In this document: positions 1 through 6,512 of the stretch, in pieces | Layout: every line of letters begins with the position of its first letter | How positions within the stretch are numbered: position 1 is the stretch's first letter | Origin: an uncultured Christensenellaceae bacterium | GTDB taxonomy: Bacteria > Bacillota > Clostridia > Christensenellales > Christensenellaceae | Direction of reading: 5' to 3' | Assembly (NCBI GenBank): GCA_910588425.1 | Contig: CAJUPM010000019.1 | Location: 1 to 20,305, forward strand | Length of the DNA: 20,305 bases | Program-made: the position numbers and the translations under genes | Notes under the pieces: model-generated | The model's input: the letters and a program-made list of their open reading frames with translations, nothing else | Databases searched by the model: none | Told to the model about the DNA's origin: nothing

Positions 1-79
1 CTTGCGCGCCCCATACATAGATCGAGCCATTGTCCAGCTGCACATGCAGATAATCCAAGAATTCAGATAAAAGTCCCAT
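1..79 (-). CDS. Phage endolysin, NlpC/P60-like (N-terminal fragment, cut by window edge)
   Basis: Only the first 26 codons lie in the window. They follow a strong ribosome binding site (GGGAGGAAAGAGAT, then ATG). The visible peptide has a short amphipathic helix followed by NGSIYVWGAQ. The YVWG(A/G)Q motif is typical of the start of NlpC/P60-type cell-wall hydrolases used as endolysins by clostridial phages, where it precedes the catalytic cysteine. The cysteine itself lies outside the window, so catalytic competence cannot be judged. The position after the tail and receptor-binding genes fits a lysis gene at the end of the late operon. Another CHAP/NlpC-type or tail-associated peptidoglycan hydrolase is possible. 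Confidence 0.72.
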   Translation of the reverse strand, partial: MGLLSEFLDYLHVQLDNGSIYVWGAQ

Positions 80-99
80 ATCTCTTTCCTCCCATATAG

Positions 100-1371
100 C
101 TATATGCCAAGCTTCGGCGCTCCGTTCGCATTATAACAGTATGGTGTCGTCAGTTTGGGCGCACCCGCCTGATCATAGACATACGCCATCGCATTACTCG
201 GCGCACCATCCGCTCCATAAACATGTACCACCCCCGCAATCTGAACAAGCCCGCTTGGTGCGCTCCAAGAACATGCCTCGCATCCGTCATGACCGCGCAC
301 CTTAAATCTCCATTTTGTTCCTGCCCGAAAAACCTCCGGAACCAAGCCCAGATCAATATCAACATAGTTTTTCGTGACGTCATACTGCCTGCCCAGATCT
401 TTGCCCGTAAACGCGACGCCATTTTCGTCTTCCGCACGCACCTGATACATCCAAAGATTTCCGTCCGGGTCGCCTCCGCCTGTAAATGAAAGCCGCAGCG
501 TGCTCCCCGGTGCGACGATGTTCTTATCTGCTGTTACATTCGTGCAGACATTCGGCGGAGAATTGGAGATCACATTTGGCGCCACCTCGGCAAAATCCGA
601 GTAGTATTGCTCTCCGGCCGCGCCTTCAGCCCGAATGCGGAATCTCTTGTTCCGTCCCCTTATCAGCGTCGGATACAGCGTGCAGAATCTGCTCGACTGA
701 TGATAAACCGCCGAGTTTTCCTGCTCATTGGCGTTAGTCGCATTCCGCCATCCTGTCAGTTCCCCTTGCCCTGGCTTAAAAACCAGCTCCTGAATATGCC
801 AGCGCACAAACGCATTGTCTTTGCCGCCCCCGCCGCCGACAATCTCAAACTGCACGCCCTGCCCTGGGCTCGCATAGGCGCTCGTATGCTTTCCGTTGAA
901 TAGAATTTTTGTGGGCGCCGTACATTTGCTCGCTGCCGAAGTCCAGGAAAGCACCTCCGCCGTCGCCGTCGTGCTAAAGGTCTTCAGAGAGGAAAGCGTA
1001 GAGCCATTGAGGTTGAGCGTGATATAGTAAGTGGTGTTCGCGGCCAAATTCAGGTTGCTTGCCTGAACATCCCAGTTTCCGCTCTTTCCCTGCAATGTTG
1101 CCTGCACCGATGCAAGAACTGTGCCTGTCGGCGAACCGCTTCGAATCTTGGCAATATAGGTAAAAGCTCCCTGCCATCCAGATCCGCCCGCCTCATTGTT
1201 CCAGTTAAAGTGCCAGCGCACCGAATCAATTTTCGCCACGCTCTCCCCGCTGCCCGGCGTAATCACGAAAGACCAAGCCGCGTCCTGGTTTGTGAAGCTG
1301 CTGTTATGGCCCACGCGCACCCATCCAGTCTTTTGCAGCGCGCCGCTGTGATAATTGACTGCAATATTCAT
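100..1371 (-). CDS. Phage tail/receptor-binding protein candidate with C-terminal 14-residue repeats
   Basis: This 423-residue protein has no signal peptide. It is rich in Gly, Ser, Thr and aromatic residues and looks all-beta. The N-terminal half (about 1-180) resembles a jelly-roll or carbohydrate-binding fold. Residues about 270-380 resemble a fibronectin type III-like domain (SPP..C.NVTADKN.VAPGS...LSF at its start, then RFKVRGHDG). The last 42 residues are three tandem 14-residue repeats of the form xxVYxxxGAPxxxx (382-395, 396-409, 410-423). It starts 3 nt after the tail-fibre stop and its purine-rich GTGGGG site lies in that gene's last codons. Its place between the tail fibre and the endolysin suggests a distal tail or adhesin role on the virion. 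I do not recognise a named family, so receptor binding is an inference from position and composition. Confidence 0.7.
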   Translation of the reverse strand: MNIAVNYHSGALQKTGWVRVGHNSSFTNQDAAWSFVITPGSGESVAKIDSVRWHFNWNNEAGGSGWQGAFTYIAKIRSGSPTGTVLASVQATLQGKSGNWDVQASNLNLAANTTYYITLNLNGSTLSSLKTFSTTATAEVLSWTSAASKCTAPTKILFNGKHTSAYASPGQGVQFEIVGGGGGKDNAFVRWHIQELVFKPGQGELTGWRNATNANEQENSAVYHQSSRFCTLYPTLIRGRNKRFRIRAEGAAGEQYYSDFAEVAPNVISNSPPNVCTNVTADKNIVAPGSTLRLSFTGGGDPDGNLWMYQVRAEDENGVAFTGKDLGRQYDVTKNYVDIDLGLVPEVFRAGTKWRFKVRGHDGCEACSWSAPSGLVQIAGVVHVYGADGAPSNAMAYVYDQAGAPKLTTPYCYNANGAPKLGI

Positions 1372-1374
1372 GCG

Positions 1375-2193
1375 CTACCCCACAATCTTAAAATAAATTG
1401 AGCCAGGCGTGCCCGATGCCGGCGGCTCATCCGTCCCATAGGTCATCAGCGCGCTGGTGATGATCTTTTTCCAGGGCAAAAATACGCCGTCCGTCCGAAC
1501 GCGGTAATAGAGATCATGTGTGGAAACAGATGAAACAATCTGCGCGTAATAATTTGAATCCAGCGCCATTGTTACGCCCACAAACCAGCCAGTAGCCGGC
1601 GCGTTCGCCGCGTTGTTCGCCGAGTAAAAACCCCCGGGCGCTGCCCAATCCCAGTCGTTGTGCCCGGTCAGCATTTCAATGCTTCCGTTTTCCGCACCTC
1701 TTCCCAGGTTTTCACCAATGCCGTATCCGCTGGGCGCCGCGCCCAGGTTTTGCCGCGCTGCCGCAGCTGCCGTCGCGCCTGTTCCGCCGTTGGCAACTGC
1801 CAGCGTCCCTGTCGCATTGGAAAAATCTCCCGACAGCTTTGCTGCCAATACCGCCTGAAACTGCTCCGACAGTTTGTCCTGAGTAATGCTCGCATCCGGA
1901 ATTTGGCCCACCACCGCTTTTTTCAGCTGCTCATTGAGGTATCTGAGCTGCCCGCCAACCGTCTGCGCACCGTCCGGCGCCAGCGCCTCTGCCCCCAGAT
2001 TGTCCGCCGCCTGTTCGCTCTCCAGCTGATCGATCAATCCGTTCAGCCTGGGCGCAATCACCTCTTTACTCGCCTTGTCAAACTGCTTTTTCAGCCAGTC
2101 TGCCTGACCGCTGACGACGTTCTCCTCGATGGACGTGATGTCCTTTTGCGCAAAGTCCGCATCCGCAATCTTATAGTTTTTTAATTCCGCCAT
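1375..2193 (-). CDS. Phage tail fibre protein with GGTGAT motif and pyocin-knob-like domain
   Basis: The protein has 272 residues. The N-terminal stretch (1-100) is mostly helical and resembles the conserved start of clostridial phage fibre proteins (VSGQADWLKKQFD, then PRLNGLIDQL). Residues 131-151 carry the fibre hallmark ANGGTGAT followed by ARQNLGA. Residues about 173-243 match a pyocin-knob-like domain (TGWFVGV, LYYRVRTDGVFLPWKKI). The C-terminus (GTPGSIYFKIVG) is a common fibre ending. It should form a trimeric fibre or link between the tail and the host-binding tip. The start codon overlaps the end of the upstream gene by 23 nt and is served by an AAGGAGG site inside that gene, so translation is probably coupled. 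The family is well supported; the receptor is unknown. Confidence 0.85.
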   Translation of the reverse strand: MAELKNYKIADADFAQKDITSIEENVVSGQADWLKKQFDKASKEVIAPRLNGLIDQLESEQAADNLGAEALAPDGAQTVGGQLRYLNEQLKKAVVGQIPDASITQDKLSEQFQAVLAAKLSGDFSNATGTLAVANGGTGATAAAAARQNLGAAPSGYGIGENLGRGAENGSIEMLTGHNDWDWAAPGGFYSANNAANAPATGWFVGVTMALDSNYYAQIVSSVSTHDLYYRVRTDGVFLPWKKIITSALMTYGTDEPPASGTPGSIYFKIVG

Positions 2194-4036
2194 TTTTCCT
2201 CCTTGTGAGATTTCCCATGGTAAAGGAAATCATCATCGCTAAAATTCCAAACCCCTGATCCGCCTGGTTATTGCGCACTCCCATCTGGAACTGCAGCACC
2301 TTGCGGAACTTCCTGGGCGAGACCTGCACGCGCGGCCCATCCATGATGTCGAAGGTAAACCGGTTGAAATCCACATCGTCGAAATCAAAGATGTCCACGG
2401 TAAAATCGCTGGTTACTTCTCTCAGCGTCTTGTCCGTCGTGAAGTAGATCTCTCCCGAGCTTCGTGTGTATGGCTTGACCAGAACGCCCGTCCCTTTTTT
2501 GGAAATGCTCTTTTCCCGCATGAAGTTGCCGCCGTCCAAAAGCGCCGTCGTCCAGACCGAGTTGATGGGCGCGCCGTTATCCGAGTAAGCGAATCTTCCC
2601 TCTGTCTCGGGATCCCGGAAACACATCACCGCCCCATCTTCCGTGCCAAAATAGAGCTTTCCGCCGTGCCCCCGCAAAACTCTCGCCGGAATGTCCGTCC
2701 AGTAATACCATTCATATCCCGTGCCCGATGGCGTCGAGCAGGTCTGCTCTGTGTTTGCAACGTAGCAAACCCCGTTCACGCTCAGCACATAGAACCTGCC
2801 CCAAACCGCCGCCACCGCTTCGGATAAGTTTTTTTCCTTGGTCAGCTGCGGGTTCACCATAAAGCTTCGGTTGACGACGCTCTTCTGGTTGGAAACGGCA
2901 TTGGTGGAAAGTCCGCAGATGCCGTTTCTGGTGAGCATCAGCTGGTCATTTCCAAGGCTGGCAAACGCATAGCAGGAAATCGCTCCCACGCCCGAAATCC
3001 CTTCTTTGACGTCAAACTCCGCCTCATATGTCTTCGTGCCCTCTTTTTCTTTTTCGACCAGTCGCGCCGTGCGCAAGAATAGCCCCGTCTCATCGCTGGG
3101 CTCTTTGACGACGATCATGGAATCATACTGCTTGGTATATCCCATAATGGCCGCGTTGCCGCTGCCGAGATCTGTGTAACCTGTGTCCGGAAAATACTCT
3201 GGGTTATACGTTCCGCTCTGCCAGTCGCGGTTTGGATGATCCGAATTTCCTGTTACAAATACTCTGGTATCATTGCCCACGCCAAATGTGCCGTAAATAC
3301 AGCATTTTTCAATCGTGTCGCGATAGCCTGTAATCGTCTTGGCAAATTGAATCGAGATATTGTCATCGCCGCTCGTCTTGGGCGGAGCCGAGACGAAGGT
3401 AACTGTTCCTTCCTGTGCATTAAATGTATAATCCACTCCCGCGGTTTTGAGCTGTCTGTCCACATAGACGATAGCCTCAGTATCATCCAGCTCATTTCCG
3501 TCCAGCTGAAACTCCACCTTCTCCCCGTCTCCATGAAAACAGTTGATGCGCTTGGGCTGAATTAGGTTGCACGGTTCATGCGCCATTCCCGCCGCTCTGG
3601 TCGTGGGGATATACCCCTCCACCTTTTCTAAGCTCTCTCCGTCATAGCGCAGGTAATGCGCCCCATCCAAAATGTAGAGACTGTGGTTCAGCAGGCTCAC
3701 CTCATCTGCAATCTCTTCCAGTCCCATCACAAAGGAAACAGATCTCGCATCGTTTGCACCCTCATAAAGCAAGTTGCCTTCCGCATCATAAAAATGTGTC
3801 CCAGCATGCACGATCATCTCTCCGTCAAAGAAGTGAATCCCGTTAATGCGCCCGTCATAGCTGCAAATCTGCTTGTATCCCGCCCGTTTTTCCGGGCGCC
3901 CCGCGCGGTCTGCCACCATGTTCGGCGCGTATGGGCTGCGGCGTACATCTACTTCCGTCTCCTCATTGGCAAAGTCCACTCCGAGAAAATTGGATAGCTC
4001 AATATAGCGCGCCCGCTTTGGTGAAGTCCTCGCCAT
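2171..4036 (-). CDS. Phage neck/tail structural protein (short-tail hub or stabilisation protein candidate)
   Basis: The chosen ATG at 4036 gives 621 residues. It sits 7 nt after a GGAGG site and 2 nt after the upstream stop; an in-frame ATG at 4087 lies deep in the upstream gene without such a site. The N-terminus (SPYAPNMVADRAGRPEKRAGY) and repeated short beta motifs ending in aromatic residues suggest a beta-propeller-like body. Residues about 161-235 look like an inserted module (GDGEKVEFQLDG, VDYTF, GTVTFVSAPP) similar to one found in podovirus tail fibres. NPEYFPDTGY lies near 279-288. The position right after the adaptor gene, and the absence of tail-tube and tape-measure genes, parallel P22 gp10-type packaged-DNA stabilisation proteins. 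The assignment is by context and general fold impression, not by a diagnostic motif. Confidence 0.62.
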   Translation of the reverse strand: MARTSPKRARYIELSNFLGVDFANEETEVDVRRSPYAPNMVADRAGRPEKRAGYKQICSYDGRINGIHFFDGEMIVHAGTHFYDAEGNLLYEGANDARSVSFVMGLEEIADEVSLLNHSLYILDGAHYLRYDGESLEKVEGYIPTTRAAGMAHEPCNLIQPKRINCFHGDGEKVEFQLDGNELDDTEAIVYVDRQLKTAGVDYTFNAQEGTVTFVSAPPKTSGDDNISIQFAKTITGYRDTIEKCCIYGTFGVGNDTRVFVTGNSDHPNRDWQSGTYNPEYFPDTGYTDLGSGNAAIMGYTKQYDSMIVVKEPSDETGLFLRTARLVEKEKEGTKTYEAEFDVKEGISGVGAISCYAFASLGNDQLMLTRNGICGLSTNAVSNQKSVVNRSFMVNPQLTKEKNLSEAVAAVWGRFYVLSVNGVCYVANTEQTCSTPSGTGYEWYYWTDIPARVLRGHGGKLYFGTEDGAVMCFRDPETEGRFAYSDNGAPINSVWTTALLDGGNFMREKSISKKGTGVLVKPYTRSSGEIYFTTDKTLREVTSDFTVDIFDFDDVDFNRFTFDIMDGPRVQVSPRKFRKVLQFQMGVRNNQADQGFGILAMMISFTMGNLTRRKNGGIKKL

Positions 4037-4038
4037 GG

Positions 4039-4404
4039 CTACACCTCCGCCGGGCAAAACCGTGCCCGCACTCTCGATGCCTTCCATGCCAGATAGCGCT
4101 CGCGGTAATCGTTGGAAATGCCCGTCTCATCATCATCCACATAAAGATCTCCCGCAATGCCCAGCGGAATCACGCTTCTGGTCAGCTCAAATTCATAGGG
4201 CACTTCCTCTTCCAGACCCGCGATCATCGGAGGCTCCTCCAGCGCGTCTTTCCCCTTCGCAATGCGAACGGAATTGTTGGTCTCAAAGCACTCCTCCAGC
4301 TTCATGTTGAGCTGTACGAGGAAATTTTTCTGATATTCCTCCGCATCGCTGTCATCCATAAACATCAACGCCAGCACGCTTCTGTAAATTTCATTTGCTG
4401 TCAT
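4039..4404 (-). CDS. Phage head-tail adaptor/connector candidate
   Basis: This 121-residue protein is helical and acidic (ATANEIY-like start MTANEIYRSVLALMF, then DDSDAEEYQKNFLVQLNMKL). It ends in YRERYLAWKASRVRARF, a helix rich in Arg and aromatic residues. Size and position directly after the major capsid gene fit adaptor proteins that dock under the portal ring, such as P22 gp4 or HK97 gp6-type connectors. It has a strong GGAGG site 6 nt before the ATG, placed just after the terminator that follows the capsid gene. It ends 2 nt before the next gene. The function rests on synteny; no diagnostic residue is visible. Confidence 0.6.
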   Translation of the reverse strand: MTANEIYRSVLALMFMDDSDAEEYQKNFLVQLNMKLEECFETNNSVRIAKGKDALEEPPMIAGLEEEVPYEFELTRSVIPLGIAGDLYVDDDETGISNDYRERYLAWKASRVRARFCPAEV

Positions 4405-4425
4405 TTCTTCCTCCTTTGCTTATGG

Positions 4426-4447
4426 AAAAGGAGGGGTTTCCCCCTCC
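4426..4447 (-). terminator. Intra-operon terminator after the major capsid gene
   Basis: Read on the minus strand, this is GGAGGGG, loop GAAA, CCCCTCC, then TTTT. The stem is seven all-GC base pairs closed by a GNRA-type tetraloop and followed by a short U tract. It lies 13 nt after the capsid stop and just before the ribosome binding site of the adaptor gene. It would partly terminate or pause late transcription and keep capsid mRNA above tail mRNA. The short U tract suggests incomplete termination. Confidence 0.72.
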
Positions 4448-4460
4448 TCCCCCTGCTGCA

Positions 4461-5534
4461 TTAGGCAACCGTAATTTCCTTCTCTGCAATGTCAGAAGTA
4501 AAGGGTGTCGCCGTGCCGCCATACGCAACTGCCTTAACCAGGTGCTTGCCCGCTGCCAGGTTTGCCGTGCTGATGGCCGCAGAATAAACCTCGGCTTTGG
4601 GGTTAAAGCGCGGGTCCGTGCCATCCAGCGTGTATAGAATCTTTGCCGCGTTCGCGCTGGCCAGCGTAATGCCGCTGTCAGCCTGCGTAATCGTAGGCGT
4701 CGCCTGCTTCTTGGAATCCAGAACAATCGCGCAAACGCCGTTCGCCTTCGCGCCCAGCACAAATGCGTCGAACCAGAGCCGCCCTTCCATCAGCCAGCCA
4801 TCAATGCCCGGAGGATTGGTGTGCGTCTTAAAGGTCGAGATTTTTCTGGGCAGCAGAATGCTGTCTTTGCAGGCCAGGAAGCCGTAACAGTCCGCCGGCA
4901 TGTAGCTCGTGGGAACTTTGACGATCTTCGCGCCTTCAAATTCACCGACGATGCCCTTGGAAAGTGCCTGCTCACCCAGCCGCTCCAGGCCCAAAAATTC
5001 GCTGGAGAGCGAGAGATTCTTATACATCTCCGCCGTAACGTAGAGGTATCTGTCCTCGCCCGGCGCAAATGCGTCGTCCAGCTTCTCTACTGCCTTGGCG
5101 AAGGATTCGACAACCGTGCTCTTTGTGGGCTTGGCGTCCACAGCTACGCTGCCGCCGTCCCGCAGCCACTGGCGAATCGCGTATTTCTCAGTCTCGGGCG
5201 TCGCAATCTGCTTGATCTGCTCGCTCATCCAGTTGCCCGCCGAAACCGCCATCATGGAGTCGGAATAGTTGCCGCGGTCCAGAATTTTGGTAAATGCCTT
5301 GTCCTGGGTCAGCTCCATCTCCTGCACAACCGTGTCCATCTCAGTGGGCGTGCCGTAGCGGTCCACACCTGTTCTCACATAGTCGGTGAGCGGGGTCGTC
5401 AGCGGGCTCTGAATGACGATCTTCTTCACTCCGTCAAATTTGTATGCCTCGGAAACTTTGCCCTTAAAATAAGAGGTCGGGGCAAATGCCGCTGCAAATT
5501 GTTTTGCATATTTTGTCGCTAAATTAACTGCCAT
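4461..5534 (-). CDS. Phage major capsid protein with C-terminal Ig/chitobiase-like domain
   Basis: The 357-residue protein builds the head shell. The start is supported by AAAGGA nine nt before the ATG. Residues 1-275 carry the capsid body: an N-terminal arm (NLATKYAKQFAAAF), an extended beta loop (TPLTDYVRTGVDRYGTPTE), a YLYVTAEMYKNL segment in the middle and WLMEGRLWFDAFVLGAKANG near its end. Residues about 278-357 form a separate beta domain with ILYTLDGTDPRF, the hallmark of chitobiase/beta-hexosaminidase C-terminal or Ig-like add-on domains, which on phage heads tend to be surface-exposed decorations. Position after the scaffold gene supports the call strongly. The exact capsid family (HK97-fold subgroup) cannot be settled by eye. 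Confidence 0.85.
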   Translation of the reverse strand: MAVNLATKYAKQFAAAFAPTSYFKGKVSEAYKFDGVKKIVIQSPLTTPLTDYVRTGVDRYGTPTEMDTVVQEMELTQDKAFTKILDRGNYSDSMMAVSAGNWMSEQIKQIATPETEKYAIRQWLRDGGSVAVDAKPTKSTVVESFAKAVEKLDDAFAPGEDRYLYVTAEMYKNLSLSSEFLGLERLGEQALSKGIVGEFEGAKIVKVPTSYMPADCYGFLACKDSILLPRKISTFKTHTNPPGIDGWLMEGRLWFDAFVLGAKANGVCAIVLDSKKQATPTITQADSGITLASANAAKILYTLDGTDPRFNPKAEVYSAAISTANLAAGKHLVKAVAYGGTATPFTSDIAEKEITVA

Positions 5535-5552
5535 TTCAAATTCCTTTCTGAA

Positions 5553-6254
5553 TTAAATACTTCGCAGAAATGCCTGTAAGAAAGGATCCGTCTCCTCGCC
5601 TGCTCCTGCGCTTGCCGCGCTTCCCGGAGCGATAGCCTTGTTGTAGGCGTTCTGCTGCGCCGCCTCTATGCGGCTTTTTAACTGTTGGTTTTCATACTGC
5701 AAGTAGGCTGCATCCGGGTCTGCGCCCTGGGCCACCGCCTGCTTGACTTCCTCCGGCAAGTCTCCAAACCGGGAAACTTCCGGGTGCTTCTGGAAAAATT
5801 CGCTCCAGCGCTGCATCTTGGCGTCTCTGTCGCGGAACTGGTTTACTTCCTGCCGCAGTGCCTCATGCTCGGAATTCTCGCGCTCTGCCGCCTTCAGGTT
5901 TACTTCGGCCGTGAGGCTGTTTAGGAAATCCTCCTTGCTCATGCCCGATTTACGCGCCAAATCCTGAATAATCGCCGCCTCCGGCGCATTTCTCAGCCGC
6001 GTCAGCTCTTCCATCACATGATCATAGTTCATTCCTTTTTGGGCGTATGTCCTCGCCTCATCTTCGGATAGCCTCTGCTCCACGCCGTTGTATTTTACAT
6101 CCAGCGCAAAAGCTTCCTGCATGATCTCCTGTGTGTCCTCACTGATCTCGCCGTCGTCCTCCTGCGGCAAAAGGCTCTCTTCAAATTCCTGCGCCTCTTC
6201 CATCTGCATTTCGTCCGTCTGATTGGTTTGCTCAAACATTTCTTCCATTTTCAT
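5553..6254 (-). CDS. Phage capsid scaffolding protein
   Basis: This protein of 231-233 residues is highly charged and largely helical, with an acidic N-terminal third (TDEMQMEEAQEFEESLLPQ) and coiled-coil heptads around residues 120-215. A Gly/Ala-rich linker is followed by a short C-terminal helix (DPFLQAFLRSI), the sort of tail that binds coat protein in scaffold proteins. It lies immediately before the major capsid gene, the usual place for a scaffold that directs procapsid assembly and is then lost. Two starts are possible: ATG at 6254, only 1 nt from GAGGAG, and ATG at 6248, with better 7-nt spacing; the second may be the real one. No protease motif is visible, so it does not look like a scaffold-protease fusion. 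Confidence 0.82.
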   Translation of the reverse strand: MKMEEMFEQTNQTDEMQMEEAQEFEESLLPQEDDGEISEDTQEIMQEAFALDVKYNGVEQRLSEDEARTYAQKGMNYDHVMEELTRLRNAPEAAIIQDLARKSGMSKEDFLNSLTAEVNLKAAERENSEHEALRQEVNQFRDRDAKMQRWSEFFQKHPEVSRFGDLPEEVKQAVAQGADPDAAYLQYENQQLKSRIEAAQQNAYNKAIAPGSAASAGAGEETDPFLQAFLRSI

Positions 6255-6320
6255 TCTCCTCGCCTGGTTTTGGCTTATCCTGGGGTATCCCCCTCTATTT
6301 CAAAGGCCTGTGGTTTGGCC

Positions 6321-6500
6321 TCATTCGCTTACCTGCCGCACAGTCAGCGGCTGCTCATGCTCTATGGTCAAAGTTTCCTTGCAGTTTGGGCAAGCCATGT
6401 TCAGCACGCGGTAAAGCTTCGTGCTCTGCGCGCCCTGCTTTAAAATGTTTTCCGCGCCTGTGATCAGCATCTCACACTGCTTGCATTTCGGACATTTCAT
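6321..6500 (-). CDS. Small zinc-ribbon protein between portal and scaffold
   Basis: This short gene (59 residues) begins 12 nt after the portal stop with a strong site (TAAGGAGGAAGAGAA, then ATG). It starts MKCPKCKQCE and has a second pair, ACPNCKE, at residues 36-42. Cys3/Cys6 and Cys37/Cys40 could bind one zinc ion; Cys9 is extra. The spacing of about 30 residues is that of a simple zinc ribbon, as in small Com-like phage regulators and other nucleic-acid-binding ribbons. The C-terminus is short and beta-like (TLTIEHEQPLTVRQVSE). It is surely translated given site and context, but its function is not recognisable. Candidate roles are RNA or DNA binding or a head-assembly cofactor. Confidence 0.8.
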   Translation of the reverse strand: MKCPKCKQCEMLITGAENILKQGAQSTKLYRVLNMACPNCKETLTIEHEQPLTVRQVSE

Positions 6501-6512
6501 TTCTCTTCCTCC

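Noticed and set aside
4037..4087. Upstream ATG at 4087 as start of the neck/tail protein
   Set aside because: It lies inside the adaptor gene and has no well-placed ribosome binding site, whereas ATG 4036 has GGAGG at 7 nt and follows the adaptor stop directly.
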